Positions 8,523 to 17,323 of a DNA stretch of 64,000 nucleotides are shown here, piece after piece. The notes beneath the pieces were generated by a model. The model saw nothing but the letters and a program-made list of their open reading frames with translations. It was not told the DNA's origin and did no database searches. Source of the stretch: Saccharofermentans sp. Its GTDB lineage: Bacteria; Bacillota; Clostridia; Saccharofermentanales; Saccharofermentanaceae. The first letter of the stretch is position 1, and the number at the start of each line of letters is the position of its first letter. The stretch is taken from contig JAIKWL010000065.1 in NCBI GenBank assembly GCA_024684815.1, forward strand, positions 1 to 64,000, given 5' to 3'. A program made the position numbers and the translations under genes.

Positions 8523-10778
8523 TCAGAATTCTCTTCTTCTACCCTTGGGATTCTCGGGAGCGGCATTCTCTTCCTCATTGAAGTTCTTCCTACCGTGATC
8601 TCCGCCGTTTCTTCCGGCAAAACCGCCTCTTCTCTCACGGTTAGGTCTGCCCTCTCTTCTTCTGGGCTCCTCTTCAACATATCCTTCAGGCTTGGGGAGA
8701 CAGTCACGGATGGAGAGGTTAAGCCTGCCCTGTGAGTCGATCTCAATGAGTTTTACGTGAACCTTGTCACCCTCATGGAGAACATCTTCGACCTTCTCAA
8801 CTCTGTTCCATGCCATCTTGGAAATGTGTACGAGACCTTCCTTACCGGGGAGGAACTCAACGAAAGCTCCGAAGTCCATAAGTCTTGTAACAACACCGTC
8901 GTACTCTGTGCCAACCTCAGGATCAGCAACGATACCGTTGATGATCATCTTAGCCTTCTCAGCCTTTTCGAGATCAGGTGTGGAGATATAAACCATACCG
9001 TCATCATTGATGTTGATCTGAGCACCTGTGTCAGCGATGATCTTGTTGATGACCTTACCGCCGGAACCGATAACTTCTCTGATCTTGTCAACAGGAACCT
9101 GCATGGAGATGATGCGGGGAGCCCACTTGTTGAGCTCTGCACGGGGTGCGGGAATGCAAGGAAGAATGATATCGTTAATGATCTGCAATCTTCCCTTGTG
9201 TGTCATCTCGAAAGCAGCCTTGATGATGTCTAATGTAAGACCTTCTACCTTGATGTCGACCTGGATCGAAGTGATACCTTCTGTAGTACCTGCAACCTTG
9301 AAGTCCATATCGCCGAAGAAGTCCTCGATGCCCTGGATATCCATGAATACGAGGAAGTTGTCGTCGTTGTCAGGATCTGTAATAAGTCCTGAAGAAATAC
9401 CTGCAACAGGTCTCTTGATCGGAACGCCTGCATCCATGAGTGAGAGTGTTGAAGCGCATACAGAACCCTGTGATGTGGAACCGTTACTCATTGTGATCTC
9501 AGATACTGTTCTGATTGAATAAGGGAACTCTTCCTCAGAAGGAAGTACAGGAATGAGTGATCTCTCAGCAAGAGCGCCGTGACCGATCTCACGTCTTCCG
9601 GGTGATCTGGAAGGCTTAGCCTCACCTGTGGAGTAACCGGGGAAGTTATAGTGGTGAATGTATCTCTTATATGTCTGCTCGTCTAAACCTTCGAGCTTCT
9701 GAGCTTCATCAAGAGGAGCAAGAGTACAGATATTCATTACCTGTGTCTGACCTCTCTGGAAGAAAGATGAACCGTGAACTCTGGGAAGAACTCCAACGTC
9801 ACAGGACAAAGGTCTGATCTCGTCTAAGGCTCTTCCGTCAACTCTTACATGCTCTCTGAAGAGATAATCTCTTACAACCTTCTTCTCGAGCTTATAGATA
9901 GCATCAGGTGCCCACTTCGAGAGCCCCTCTTCCTTCTCTTCGAGCATTGCTGCAACTTCTTCCTGAAGAACTGCAACGTTGCCGTCTCTGACTTCCTTAT
10001 CCTTGGAAAGAACTGCTTCACGCATTCTGTCCCAGCCGTATTCCTTAACGGCTTCGAAGATCTCTTCCGGAACGTCAGCTGACTCGTAAGTGAACTTCTC
10101 CTTACCGATCTCAGCTACGATACCATTGATGAACTCGCAGATCTTCTTGATCTCTTCGTGACCTTCTGCGATAGCATTGAGCATTACGTCATCAGGCACT
10201 TCGTTAGCGCCTGCCTCAACCATGCAGATCTTTGTAAGTGTACCTGCAAGAGTAACGTACATATCAGAGATATCACGCTGCTCAAGTGTAGGGTTGATGA
10301 TCGTCTTGCCGTCGATGAGGCCTAATACTACGCCGCCGACAGGTCCCTTCCACGGGATGTCGGAAATAGCGATTGCAATAGAGGTACCGAGCATAGCGGT
10401 GATCTCAGGCGAGCAGTCAGGATCAACAGACATAACGAGGTTGTTAACGCAAACATCGTTTCTCAAGTCCTTAGGGAACAAAGGCCTGATAGGACGGTCG
10501 ATAACACGTGAAACGAGGATTGCCTTCTCGCCGGGTCTTCCCTCTCTCTTGAGGAATCCACCGGGGATCTTGCCTACTGCATACATCTTTTCCTCGTAAT
10601 CTACTGAAAGCGGGAAGAAATCAATTCCCTCGCGAGGTGTTGCGCTTGCTGTTACAGTTGAAAGCACAGTTGTCTCACCGTATCTGATGAGAACGGAACC
10701 GTTTGCAAACTGTGCGATCTTACCGGTCTCGACTACTAAAGGTCTGCCGGCGATTTCAGTTTTGAAAATCTTTTCCAT
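8523..10778 (-). CDS. pnp: Polyribonucleotide nucleotidyltransferase (PNPase)
   Basis: This 751-residue exoribonuclease degrades RNA 3' to 5' by phosphorolysis. It has the standard order: first RNase PH-like domain (GKIPGGFLKREGRP, DRPIRPLF), a helical linker, second RNase PH-like domain (GRALDEIRPL, GDMDFKVAGT), KH domain (IREVIGSGGKVI, about 565-620) and S1 domain (about 630-700). An Arg/Gly-rich tail (REGRPNRERRGGF) may bind RNA. The start follows GAAGGAGT. Upstream are a good promoter and an extensive leader hairpin, which suggests post-transcriptional autoregulation like that known for Escherichia coli pnp; that step is inference here. Confidence 0.97.
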   Translation of the reverse strand: MEKIFKTEIAGRPLVVETGKIAQFANGSVLIRYGETTVLSTVTASATPREGIDFFPLSVDYEEKMYAVGKIPGGFLKREGRPGEKAILVSRVIDRPIRPLFPKDLRNDVCVNNLVMSVDPDCSPEITAMLGTSIAIAISDIPWKGPVGGVVLGLIDGKTIINPTLEQRDISDMYVTLAGTLTKICMVEAGANEVPDDVMLNAIAEGHEEIKKICEFINGIVAEIGKEKFTYESADVPEEIFEAVKEYGWDRMREAVLSKDKEVRDGNVAVLQEEVAAMLEEKEEGLSKWAPDAIYKLEKKVVRDYLFREHVRVDGRALDEIRPLSCDVGVLPRVHGSSFFQRGQTQVMNICTLAPLDEAQKLEGLDEQTYKRYIHHYNFPGYSTGEAKPSRSPGRREIGHGALAERSLIPVLPSEEEFPYSIRTVSEITMSNGSTSQGSVCASTLSLMDAGVPIKRPVAGISSGLITDPDNDDNFLVFMDIQGIEDFFGDMDFKVAGTTEGITSIQVDIKVEGLTLDIIKAAFEMTHKGRLQIINDIILPCIPAPRAELNKWAPRIISMQVPVDKIREVIGSGGKVINKIIADTGAQININDDGMVYISTPDLEKAEKAKMIINGIVADPEVGTEYDGVVTRLMDFGAFVEFLPGKEGLVHISKMAWNRVEKVEDVLHEGDKVHVKLIEIDSQGRLNLSIRDCLPKPEGYVEEEPRRREGRPNRERRGGFAGRNGGDHGRKNFNEEENAAPENPKGRRREF

Positions 10779-10810
10779 TACTAACTCCTTCTAAATCTGG
10801 ATTTTTTGTA

Positions 10811-10892
10811 AAGGAGGTAGTTCGTAGATTCACTGTCCGGGCAAAAAAATAAGCTCGATGTCCGGGCAGTCAATCTACACACTACACTCCTT
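10811..10892 (-). promoter_or_regulatory. Long 5' leader hairpin of pnp
   Basis: The arms 10811-10843 and 10859-10892 fold on each other. AAGGAG pairs with CTCCTT, GTAGT with ACTAC, GTAGATT with AATCTAC, and the ACTG/CCGG region closes around an A/T-rich loop. About 30 paired bases lie near the extreme 5' end of the pnp mRNA. The helix resembles an RNase III substrate. Confidence 0.75.
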
Positions 10893-10905
10893 CTCGAACT
10901 TATTA

Positions 10906-10933
10906 ATTATATACTAAAAGCGCAATAAGACAA
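10906..10933 (-). promoter_or_regulatory. pnp promoter
   Basis: Minus-strand TTGTCT and TATAAT are separated by 16 bp. The predicted transcription start falls a few bases before the leader hairpin. Confidence 0.7.
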
Positions 10934-10943
10934 ACTTATTGTT

Positions 10944-11582
10944 TTAAAGCTCCTTTATCGACTTCGCGATCAACTCGGCAAGCCCCTTATGTCCTTGGGC
11001 ATCAAGATGCAGCCCGTCTTCTGCTGACGGCCTGATATGCAGCTTGGCATCGACAAATCCGCATCCATGTTTGTCGGCAACTTTCTTATAGTACTCCGAA
11101 AGATGCCTGGACTTCTCAACAGCTGCTTCATTAAAAGATCCGGCAAAAGGACCGCTTAATATATCCAGACTGATCTCCGGCGGCGATACGATAAGGATCT
11201 TCGGAACATATCCCTGCTTAAGATCCATTACTTTCTCCGACCGTTGAACGATCTCATTAAGACCTGCTGAGATTTCTTCGGCAGATGCATTAAATACTGT
11301 CTTCATGTCATTGGTACCGAGCATTATGACAAGGTAATCTACTGGTCTGTGCGTACAGAGGATCCCTTTGATGTAGTCGATCCCCTTTTTCCAATCGTCA
11401 CAGGGATCCTCAAACACGGTAGTCCTGCCGTTAAGACCTTCTTCAATGACCTTATATCCGTCACCTAAAAGCTCCTGCAAAAGGCAAGTCCATCTAACCG
11501 ATTCCGGGAACCGGTCCCCGTCTGCAGGGTTATATCCATACGTATTCGAGTCGCCAAAGCAAACAACTGATTTCATGATCAT
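10944..11582 (-). CDS. SGNH/GDSL-family hydrolase (arylesterase-like)
   Basis: This 212-residue cytoplasmic-looking esterase has the SGNH blocks: catalytic serine in FGDSNTYG (block I), a Gly/Asn in EGLNGRTT (block II), MLGTND (block III), and the Asp-His pair in EDGLHLDAQGH (block V). No signal peptide is visible. Relatives hydrolyse acyl or aryl esters; the substrate here is unknown. Its ATG overlaps the nadE stop in an ATGA arrangement, so the two genes are translationally coupled. A second in-frame ATG two codons later is also possible. Confidence 0.88.
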   Translation of the reverse strand: MIMKSVVCFGDSNTYGYNPADGDRFPESVRWTCLLQELLGDGYKVIEEGLNGRTTVFEDPCDDWKKGIDYIKGILCTHRPVDYLVIMLGTNDMKTVFNASAEEISAGLNEIVQRSEKVMDLKQGYVPKILIVSPPEISLDILSGPFAGSFNEAAVEKSRHLSEYYKKVADKHGCGFVDAKLHIRPSAEDGLHLDAQGHKGLAELIAKSIKEL

Positions 11583-13507
11583 TCCTTTACCGTTTTTAAG
11601 TCATCGAGCCATATGTTTCTGGAAGCGTCAGAAGGCATTCTCCAGTCACCTCTGGGAGACAGGGATACCGTACCGACCTTCGGACCGTCAGGCACACAGG
11701 AACGTTTGAATTGCTGCGTAAAGAAACGTCTTAAGAATGTCTCCTCCCACTTGTATATCGTATCTGCATCATAATTGCCTTCAAAGGCTATAAGTGCCAT
11801 ACGGTATATTTTCGAAGGAGTAAATCCGAATCTTATCATGTAGTAAAGGAAGAAATCGTGAAGCTCATAGGGGCCTACGGTTTCTTCAGTCTTCTGGGAG
11901 ATCTTACCGTCCTGTGTCGGCGGCAGGAGTTCCGGAGATACAGGTGTTGCTACGATGTCGGCAAGAGCTTTTGAAAGCGCCTCATTAACAGCTGCCGTAC
12001 GCTGAGCCTCATAAGACACGAGATATCTTACGAGAGTCTTGGGAATAGAGCAGTTAACACCATACATAGACATATGGTCGCCGTTATAAGTAGCCCAGCC
12101 CAGAGCAAGCTCGGAAAGGTCACCCGTACCGACAACAAAACCGCCCTCCTGATTTGCAATATCCATGAGGATCTGTGTGCGTTCTCTTGCCTGGGAGTTC
12201 TCATATGTGATGTCATGAACATCAATATCGTGTCCGATATCCTTGAAGTGCTGAATTACGGCATCGGAGATGGATATCTCTTTTAATGTGCAGCCATACT
12301 GTTCAGCTATATTTACTGAATTATTCTTGGTTCTGGCTGTCGTGCCAAATCCGGGCATCGTAATGCCTATTATGTTCTTTCTATCGATACCGAGTTTATC
12401 AAAAGCATGGATCGCAACAATAAGAGCAAGCGTGGAATCAAGGCCTCCGGAAAGACCGATCACTACTTTCCTGCTGCCGATCGCTTTGAGTCTTGTGTAA
12501 AGACCTGCTGCCTGCATATTGAGGATATCTTCACATCTTGCCTCCAGATCACCCTTGCTCTCGGGGACAAAAGGTGTCTTGCTTATCTTTCTCACTGGCG
12601 TTATATCAGCAAACTCAGCATCGAATTCGATGACATCTATTCCGTCATAACCTGAAATATCGCTTACAAATGTATTGGCTCTTCTCCTGTCCGCATCAAT
12701 ACGCTCAAGGTCGATATCGGCATATATGATCGCCTCTTCTTCATTGTCATTTGCAAACCTCTTGCTCTCACTGAGGATCTTGCCGTTTTCAGCAATAAGA
12801 TTATGCCCTGCGAAAACAAGATCCTGCGTTGATTCGCCGAATCCTGCATCGCAATATACATAAGCCGCCATTAATTTTGCGCTCTGCATCTTCACAAGAT
12901 CTCTTCTGTACTTTGCCTTGCCGATTATCTCGTCAGAACATGAAAGATTGAAGATCACCTGTGCACCGTTTCTTACATACTCAACCGAAGGACTGGAAGG
13001 TACCCAGAGATCCTCGCAGATCTCGACTGCAAAAGAGAGATCATCACACTTAAACACTGCCCTGCCGAAGCAGATATCGTCTTCTGTCATGATGATACCG
13101 TCTTCGTAGAAAGGGGTAAAATGCCTCATCTCATAGAATTCCGAATAATTTGGGATATTCTGTTTCGGAACAATACCGATAATATCGCCCTGATGGATAA
13201 CAGCTGCGACATTATATAGCTTTCCGCCGATCTCATACGGAAGTCCTACGATGATGACTGTATTGAGATCACCAGTTTGCTCTGCAAGATCGAAAAGACC
13301 GAGCTTTGCCTTATCAAGAAGAGCCTTCTGTTCGAAAAGATCCCCACAGGTATAACCTGTTATTCCAAGTTCCGGGAAAACGATAACCGCAGTGTCTTTC
13401 GCCGCAGCTTTCCTGGCAAAACTGATAGTCTGCTCGATGTTGTGATCAACATCACCAACCTTAATACTCGGGCTTGCAGCCGCCACTCTGATAAAACCGT
13501 CAAGCAT
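11579..13507 (-). CDS. nadE: Glutamine-dependent NAD+ synthetase
   Basis: This 642-residue two-domain enzyme makes NAD+ from deamido-NAD+ using glutamine nitrogen. The N-terminal nitrilase-type glutaminase (about 1-290) shows Glu in FPELGITGYTC, Lys in VPKQNIPN and the nucleophilic Cys in EICEDLW. The C-terminal synthetase has the ATP-pyrophosphatase loop GLSGGLDSTLAL and GTGDLSELALGW. The length fits the glutamine-using class. The start follows GGGAGGTATTTACC. A TATAAT box (about 13540-13545) overlaps the end of the rpsO terminator region. Confidence 0.96.
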   Translation of the reverse strand: MLDGFIRVAAASPSIKVGDVDHNIEQTISFARKAAAKDTAVIVFPELGITGYTCGDLFEQKALLDKAKLGLFDLAEQTGDLNTVIIVGLPYEIGGKLYNVAAVIHQGDIIGIVPKQNIPNYSEFYEMRHFTPFYEDGIIMTEDDICFGRAVFKCDDLSFAVEICEDLWVPSSPSVEYVRNGAQVIFNLSCSDEIIGKAKYRRDLVKMQSAKLMAAYVYCDAGFGESTQDLVFAGHNLIAENGKILSESKRFANDNEEEAIIYADIDLERIDADRRRANTFVSDISGYDGIDVIEFDAEFADITPVRKISKTPFVPESKGDLEARCEDILNMQAAGLYTRLKAIGSRKVVIGLSGGLDSTLALIVAIHAFDKLGIDRKNIIGITMPGFGTTARTKNNSVNIAEQYGCTLKEISISDAVIQHFKDIGHDIDVHDITYENSQARERTQILMDIANQEGGFVVGTGDLSELALGWATYNGDHMSMYGVNCSIPKTLVRYLVSYEAQRTAAVNEALSKALADIVATPVSPELLPPTQDGKISQKTEETVGPYELHDFFLYYMIRFGFTPSKIYRMALIAFEGNYDADTIYKWEETFLRRFFTQQFKRSCVPDGPKVGTVSLSPRGDWRMPSDASRNIWLDDLKTVKE

Positions 13508-13564
13508 GGTAAATACCTCCCGGAATGTACTATCTGCTAATTATATCACCCTTTAGAAACAAAT

Positions 13565-13593
13565 AAAAAAGCGGTCCCGTACGGAACCGCTTT
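13565..13593 (-). terminator. rpsO terminator
   Basis: Minus-strand AAGCGGTTCC-GTAC-GGGACCGCTT followed by TTTT, just after the rpsO stop. Confidence 0.9.
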
Positions 13594-13615
13594 CCTGAAA
13601 TAATCTGTATCAAGA

Positions 13616-13882
13616 TTACTTTCTGATGCCGAGTCTTGCGATCAAAGATCTGTAACGCTCGATATCAACTGCTGCAAGATAATCAAGGATATTTCTTCTC
13701 TTACCAACCATCATGAGAAGTCCTCTTCTGCTGTGGTGGTCACCCTTGTGGGTCTTGAGGTGTTCTGTGAGGTGGTTGATCCTGTAAGTAAGAAGTGCAA
13801 CCTGAACCTCCGGGGAACCTGTATCGCCCTCAGAAAGTGCATATTCCTTGATGATAGCCTGCTTGTCGAAAGATGCTGACAT
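13616..13882 (-). CDS. rpsO: 30S ribosomal protein S15
   Basis: This 88-residue S15 binds 16S rRNA early in small-subunit assembly. It contains the family signatures [25 protein letters not shown] and RRNILDYL. The frame is open 21 codons farther upstream, but the start at MSASFDKQ fits the family length and follows AAGGAGGAAAGATTT. The gene has its own terminator, and a non-coding leader of about 140 bases lies upstream, where S15 leaders often carry an autoregulatory fold. I see a short CCCTTTA/TAAAGG stem but cannot establish regulation. Confidence 0.97.
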   Translation of the reverse strand: MSASFDKQAIIKEYALSEGDTGSPEVQVALLTYRINHLTEHLKTHKGDHHSRRGLLMMVGKRRNILDYLAAVDIERYRSLIARLGIRK

Positions 13883-14023
13883 AAATCTTTCCTCCTTAAT
13901 GATAAATACGCCAAAATCGAAGATAAGGGTCGGAGTCTTCCGCAAAACTGCGATTAAGGCAACTTGGTGATGATACCATCTGATCCTTTATTTGTAAAGG
14001 GATTTTCCGTGTTTTTCGGGCTT

Positions 14024-14064
14024 TCCAAAAAATATAAGCGGCTGCCTTCGAAAAGACAGCCGCC
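14024..14064 (-). terminator. hppA terminator
   Basis: Minus-strand GGCGGCTGTCTT-TTCG-AAGGCAGCCGC followed by TTATATTTTTT, 20 bp after the pyrophosphatase stop. Confidence 0.88.
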
Positions 14065-14084
14065 AATAATCAGTCTTTATCAGA

Positions 14085-16232
14085 TTACTTGAAAACTGAG
14101 AAGTTCCTGATGATCGGAGCGATAGTATTTGCAACTGTGGACATAAGCTTGATGAAGATGTCCAAAGCAACGCCTACAACGTCCTTACGTGTATCGCCGA
14201 TCGTGTCACCGGTAACAGCTGCCTTGTGTGCAGGAGAACCCTTGCCGTGACCTTCGAGCATACCCTGCTCGATGTATTTCTTAGCGTTGTCGAATGCACC
14301 GCCGGAGTTACCCATGAAGATAGCTCTCGGGATAGCAACGATAGTAGCACCAACGAGGATACCGCCGACAAATTCAACACCCAAAATGAAGCCGCCTACG
14401 ATAGGAATGAGGAGCGCGAGAACTGAAGGAAGAACCATTCTGTGGATAGCTTCCTTAGCTGCCATTTCGATCATCATGTTGTAGTCAGGCTTAGCCTTGC
14501 CGTCGAGAACTTCCTGTGTCATCTGCTTGTCGCCGACATCAGCCATGATCTTTGCTGCGTCGATAGTGTTATCTGTAAGGATAGCGCAGAAGTACTCAAC
14601 GAGTGCGCCGCCCAGGATACCGCCGGCAACAACGAAGAATGAAGCGAAGTTAAGCTGTAAGGGCTGGCCGATCTCTGTGTAGTTACCTACGTAAGCCATG
14701 ATGAGGGAAACTGTGGCAAATGCAGCAGAACCGATTGCGAAGCCCTTACCGATAGCAGCTGTTGTGTTACCGACAGCATCGAGCTTATCTGTGATCTTAC
14801 GAACGTCAGGAGCAAGGTGGCAAGCTTCTGCAAGACCACCTGCGTTGTCAGCGATAGGACCGAAAGCATCGATGGAAACCGTAGCGCCAACAAATGCGAG
14901 CATACCGAGAGCGGAGATTGCGATACCGTAGGAACCGCAGATAACACCGGAAACGATCAAAGCAATGATGATTACGAGTACAGGGAGAAGAACTGATCTT
15001 GAACCGACAGCGTCACCCTTTGTAACAACGAAAGCCTCACCCTCTGTGCACATTTCAGCGATCTTCTGTGTAGGCTTGTGATCTGTTGATGTGTAGTACT
15101 CTGTGATGATACCGATTGCAATACCTGCGATGATACCCATTACTGAAGAGATCCAGGGAGAAGCCCATCCGAACTTGAAGCCGTAAACTGCAAGATCTTC
15201 AGCGGAAACGCCTGTGCCGTTGAAGATAATGTAAGCAGCAACACCGCCGAAGATGATCGTGCAGCCTGCTGATATCCATGTGGAGAGGTCGAGTTCTCTT
15301 GACGGATTGTCGCCCATCTTCTTGATGTTAGCAAGGCCCAGACCGATAAGGCAGCCTACGAGACCGCAGCCTGCAAGGATCGTCGGGAAGAGAACTGTAG
15401 CATTGAATGTAGAGTCAGAAACTGTCTCGCCGTGTGTCTGGTAAAGAGTAACAGCGATCATGATGGAAGCGGACATTGTAGCAACAAATGACTCAAGAAG
15501 GTCGGAGCAGTTGCCGGCGATATCGTTAACGTTGTCACCGATGAAGTCTGCGATCGTGTTAGGGATTCTGGAGTCGTCCTCAGGAAGGTCATGTCTGAGC
15601 TTACCGAGGATGTCGGAAGAAATGTCTGCAGCCTTTGTGTAGTTACCGCCTGCTACACGGTTGAACATAGCAACGATGGAGCAGCCGAGAGAATATGTGG
15701 ATATTCTCATGATGTAAGGGTTGCAGGTAAGTCCTGCTACGAGACCTGAGCTGGATGCGTCATGCTGTACACCGCCGAAGCAAAGGAGAACTGCGAGGAA
15801 GCCCAACATACCAAAGCCCTGAACTGCAAGGCCGCTGATGGAACCGCCGCAAAGAGCTACCTTAACAGTCTCACCGATTGAAAGGCTCTCTTTTGCCTTG
15901 TTCGAAGTACGAACGTTAGCATATGTAGCGCTCTGCATACCGAGAACGCAAACAATGGAACTCATCAAGGCACCCATGAGGAATGTGATACCGCTGGTCT
16001 TTTCAACAAAAAGTGTGAAGACAACAGCAACAACAGCAACCACGATGGCGATGCTCTTGAATTCCGTCTTAAGGAATGTCTGCGCGCCGGAACGGATGAT
16101 TCCTGATAACTCGATCATCTCTGCTGTTCCTTCGGGCAACTTCTTAATACGGAAGTAGTTGAACGCAACGTAGATTAACGCAAGGAATACTACGCCGAGT
16201 ACGATTAACCAGGAAGATGTTAATAAAGACAT
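14085..16232 (-). CDS. hppA: Membrane ion-translocating pyrophosphatase
   Basis: This 715-residue, multi-pass integral membrane enzyme couples pyrophosphate hydrolysis to H+ or Na+ export. It has the family's Asp-rich metal sites (PEDDSRIPNTIADFIGDNVND and a C-terminal GDTIGDTRKD). The motif GNTTAAIGKGF has Ala where potassium-independent enzymes carry Lys, so it should be potassium-dependent. The signature usually written DVGADLVGK reads DISSDILGK, placing it in a divergent branch. Ion specificity cannot be read safely. It is transcribed alone from a consensus promoter. Confidence 0.95.
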   Translation of the reverse strand: MSLLTSSWLIVLGVVFLALIYVAFNYFRIKKLPEGTAEMIELSGIIRSGAQTFLKTEFKSIAIVVAVVAVVFTLFVEKTSGITFLMGALMSSIVCVLGMQSATYANVRTSNKAKESLSIGETVKVALCGGSISGLAVQGFGMLGFLAVLLCFGGVQHDASSSGLVAGLTCNPYIMRISTYSLGCSIVAMFNRVAGGNYTKAADISSDILGKLRHDLPEDDSRIPNTIADFIGDNVNDIAGNCSDLLESFVATMSASIMIAVTLYQTHGETVSDSTFNATVLFPTILAGCGLVGCLIGLGLANIKKMGDNPSRELDLSTWISAGCTIIFGGVAAYIIFNGTGVSAEDLAVYGFKFGWASPWISSVMGIIAGIAIGIITEYYTSTDHKPTQKIAEMCTEGEAFVVTKGDAVGSRSVLLPVLVIIIALIVSGVICGSYGIAISALGMLAFVGATVSIDAFGPIADNAGGLAEACHLAPDVRKITDKLDAVGNTTAAIGKGFAIGSAAFATVSLIMAYVGNYTEIGQPLQLNFASFFVVAGGILGGALVEYFCAILTDNTIDAAKIMADVGDKQMTQEVLDGKAKPDYNMMIEMAAKEAIHRMVLPSVLALLIPIVGGFILGVEFVGGILVGATIVAIPRAIFMGNSGGAFDNAKKYIEQGMLEGHGKGSPAHKAAVTGDTIGDTRKDVVGVALDIFIKLMSTVANTIAPIIRNFSVFK

Positions 16233-16321
16233 ATACCGGGCCCCTCTCTTTTAAGAATTTTGATATAGATTTTGTGAAGCATCCGGGCATAATAAACCCT
16301 ACCTCAGTGTAAACCGAAACG

Positions 16322-16350
16322 ATTATACATATAAACCGATACTTTGACAA
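16322..16350 (-). promoter_or_regulatory. hppA promoter
   Basis: Minus-strand TTGTCA and a perfect TATAAT with 17-bp spacing, about 90 bp upstream of the hppA ATG. The transcribed leader shows no recognised riboswitch. Confidence 0.82.
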
Positions 16351-16408
16351 TCAAAAAAACTCGGTTTTTATCATATAAAATAAAGATTGTTGTTGAATAT
16401 TTTCGGAA

Positions 16409-17323
16409 TTATTCGTTGATGAGCGAGTCAACAAAAAGATCAGGGTCAAAATCAGCCAGATCCTCGACACGCTCGCCCAATCCTGCAAGCACGATCGGTT
16501 TCTTTGACTGGTAAGCAACAGCGATCGCAACACCGCCCTTAGCACTTCCGTCGAGCTTTGTTATTCCGACATAATCAAGCCCGGTAACCTCGCCGAAGCC
16601 CTCAGCCTGGATAACGGCATTCTGACCGGTGGTTGCATCTATTATAAGCAGTGACTTAATTACCGCATCGGGAGCTTCACGCTCAATGACACGTCTTATT
16701 TTCGCAAGCTCCTCCATCAGGTTCTTCTTGTTATGGAGACGTCCTGCCGTGTCAACAAGAAGAACATCGGTATTCCTTGCCTGTGCTGCATGGATGGCAT
16801 CGAAAACAACGGAAGCCGGATCCGCACCCTCCTGTTCCTGGGCGATGACTGCCGTTCCTGTCCTCTCGCCCCAAGTCTTAAGCTGACCGACAGCTGCCGC
16901 GCGGAAAGTATCACAGGCGGCCATAAGTACACGCTTGCCTTCTTTTTTATATCTGGCGGCAAGTTTGCCTGATGTCGTAGTCTTGCCTGTTCCGTTTACG
17001 CCGATCATGAGGATGATGTTAAGTTTTCCGGGAACGATCTCAACAGTCTCCGGCTCGCCAAGGATCTCGAGCATTCTCTCCTTTACTGATGCCAGAACAG
17101 CTTCCTTGCTGTCATCACCGGTCTTTTTGATATTCTGCTTTACCCTGTCCATGATGTCGTCTGAAGCCTGAACGCCGCAGTCGGCTCTAATCAGAAGTTC
17201 TTCGAGGTCATCTAACATATCCTCGTCGAAGTGGCCGCTCGAAGCGGCAAGCTTTGTAAAACTTCCCGCAAAAAAGCTTCTAGTCTTCTCAAGGCCTTTT
17301 TTAAACAGATCAGCAAGTCCCAT
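16409..17323 (-). CDS. ftsY: Signal recognition particle receptor FtsY
   Basis: This 304-residue GTPase is the docking receptor for ribosome-SRP complexes at the membrane. It shows the NG-domain motifs: P-loop GVNGTGKTTTSGK, DTFRAAAV, DTAGR and TKLDGSAKGG. The acidic A domain found in enterobacteria is absent, leaving only a short amphipathic N-terminus (MGLADLFKKGL), as is usual in Firmicutes. Its ATG overlaps the smc stop by one base, in the common smc-ftsY gene pair. Confidence 0.97.
   Translation of the reverse strand: MGLADLFKKGLEKTRSFFAGSFTKLAASSGHFDEDMLDDLEELLIRADCGVQASDDIMDRVKQNIKKTGDDSKEAVLASVKERMLEILGEPETVEIVPGKLNIILMIGVNGTGKTTTSGKLAARYKKEGKRVLMAACDTFRAAAVGQLKTWGERTGTAVIAQEQEGADPASVVFDAIHAAQARNTDVLLVDTAGRLHNKKNLMEELAKIRRVIEREAPDAVIKSLLIIDATTGQNAVIQAEGFGEVTGLDYVGITKLDGSAKGGVAIAVAYQSKKPIVLAGLGERVEDLADFDPDLFVDSLINE

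Noticed and set aside
13883..13945. N-terminal extension of ribosomal protein S15
   Set aside because: The strong AAGGAGG site and family length place the start at 13882.
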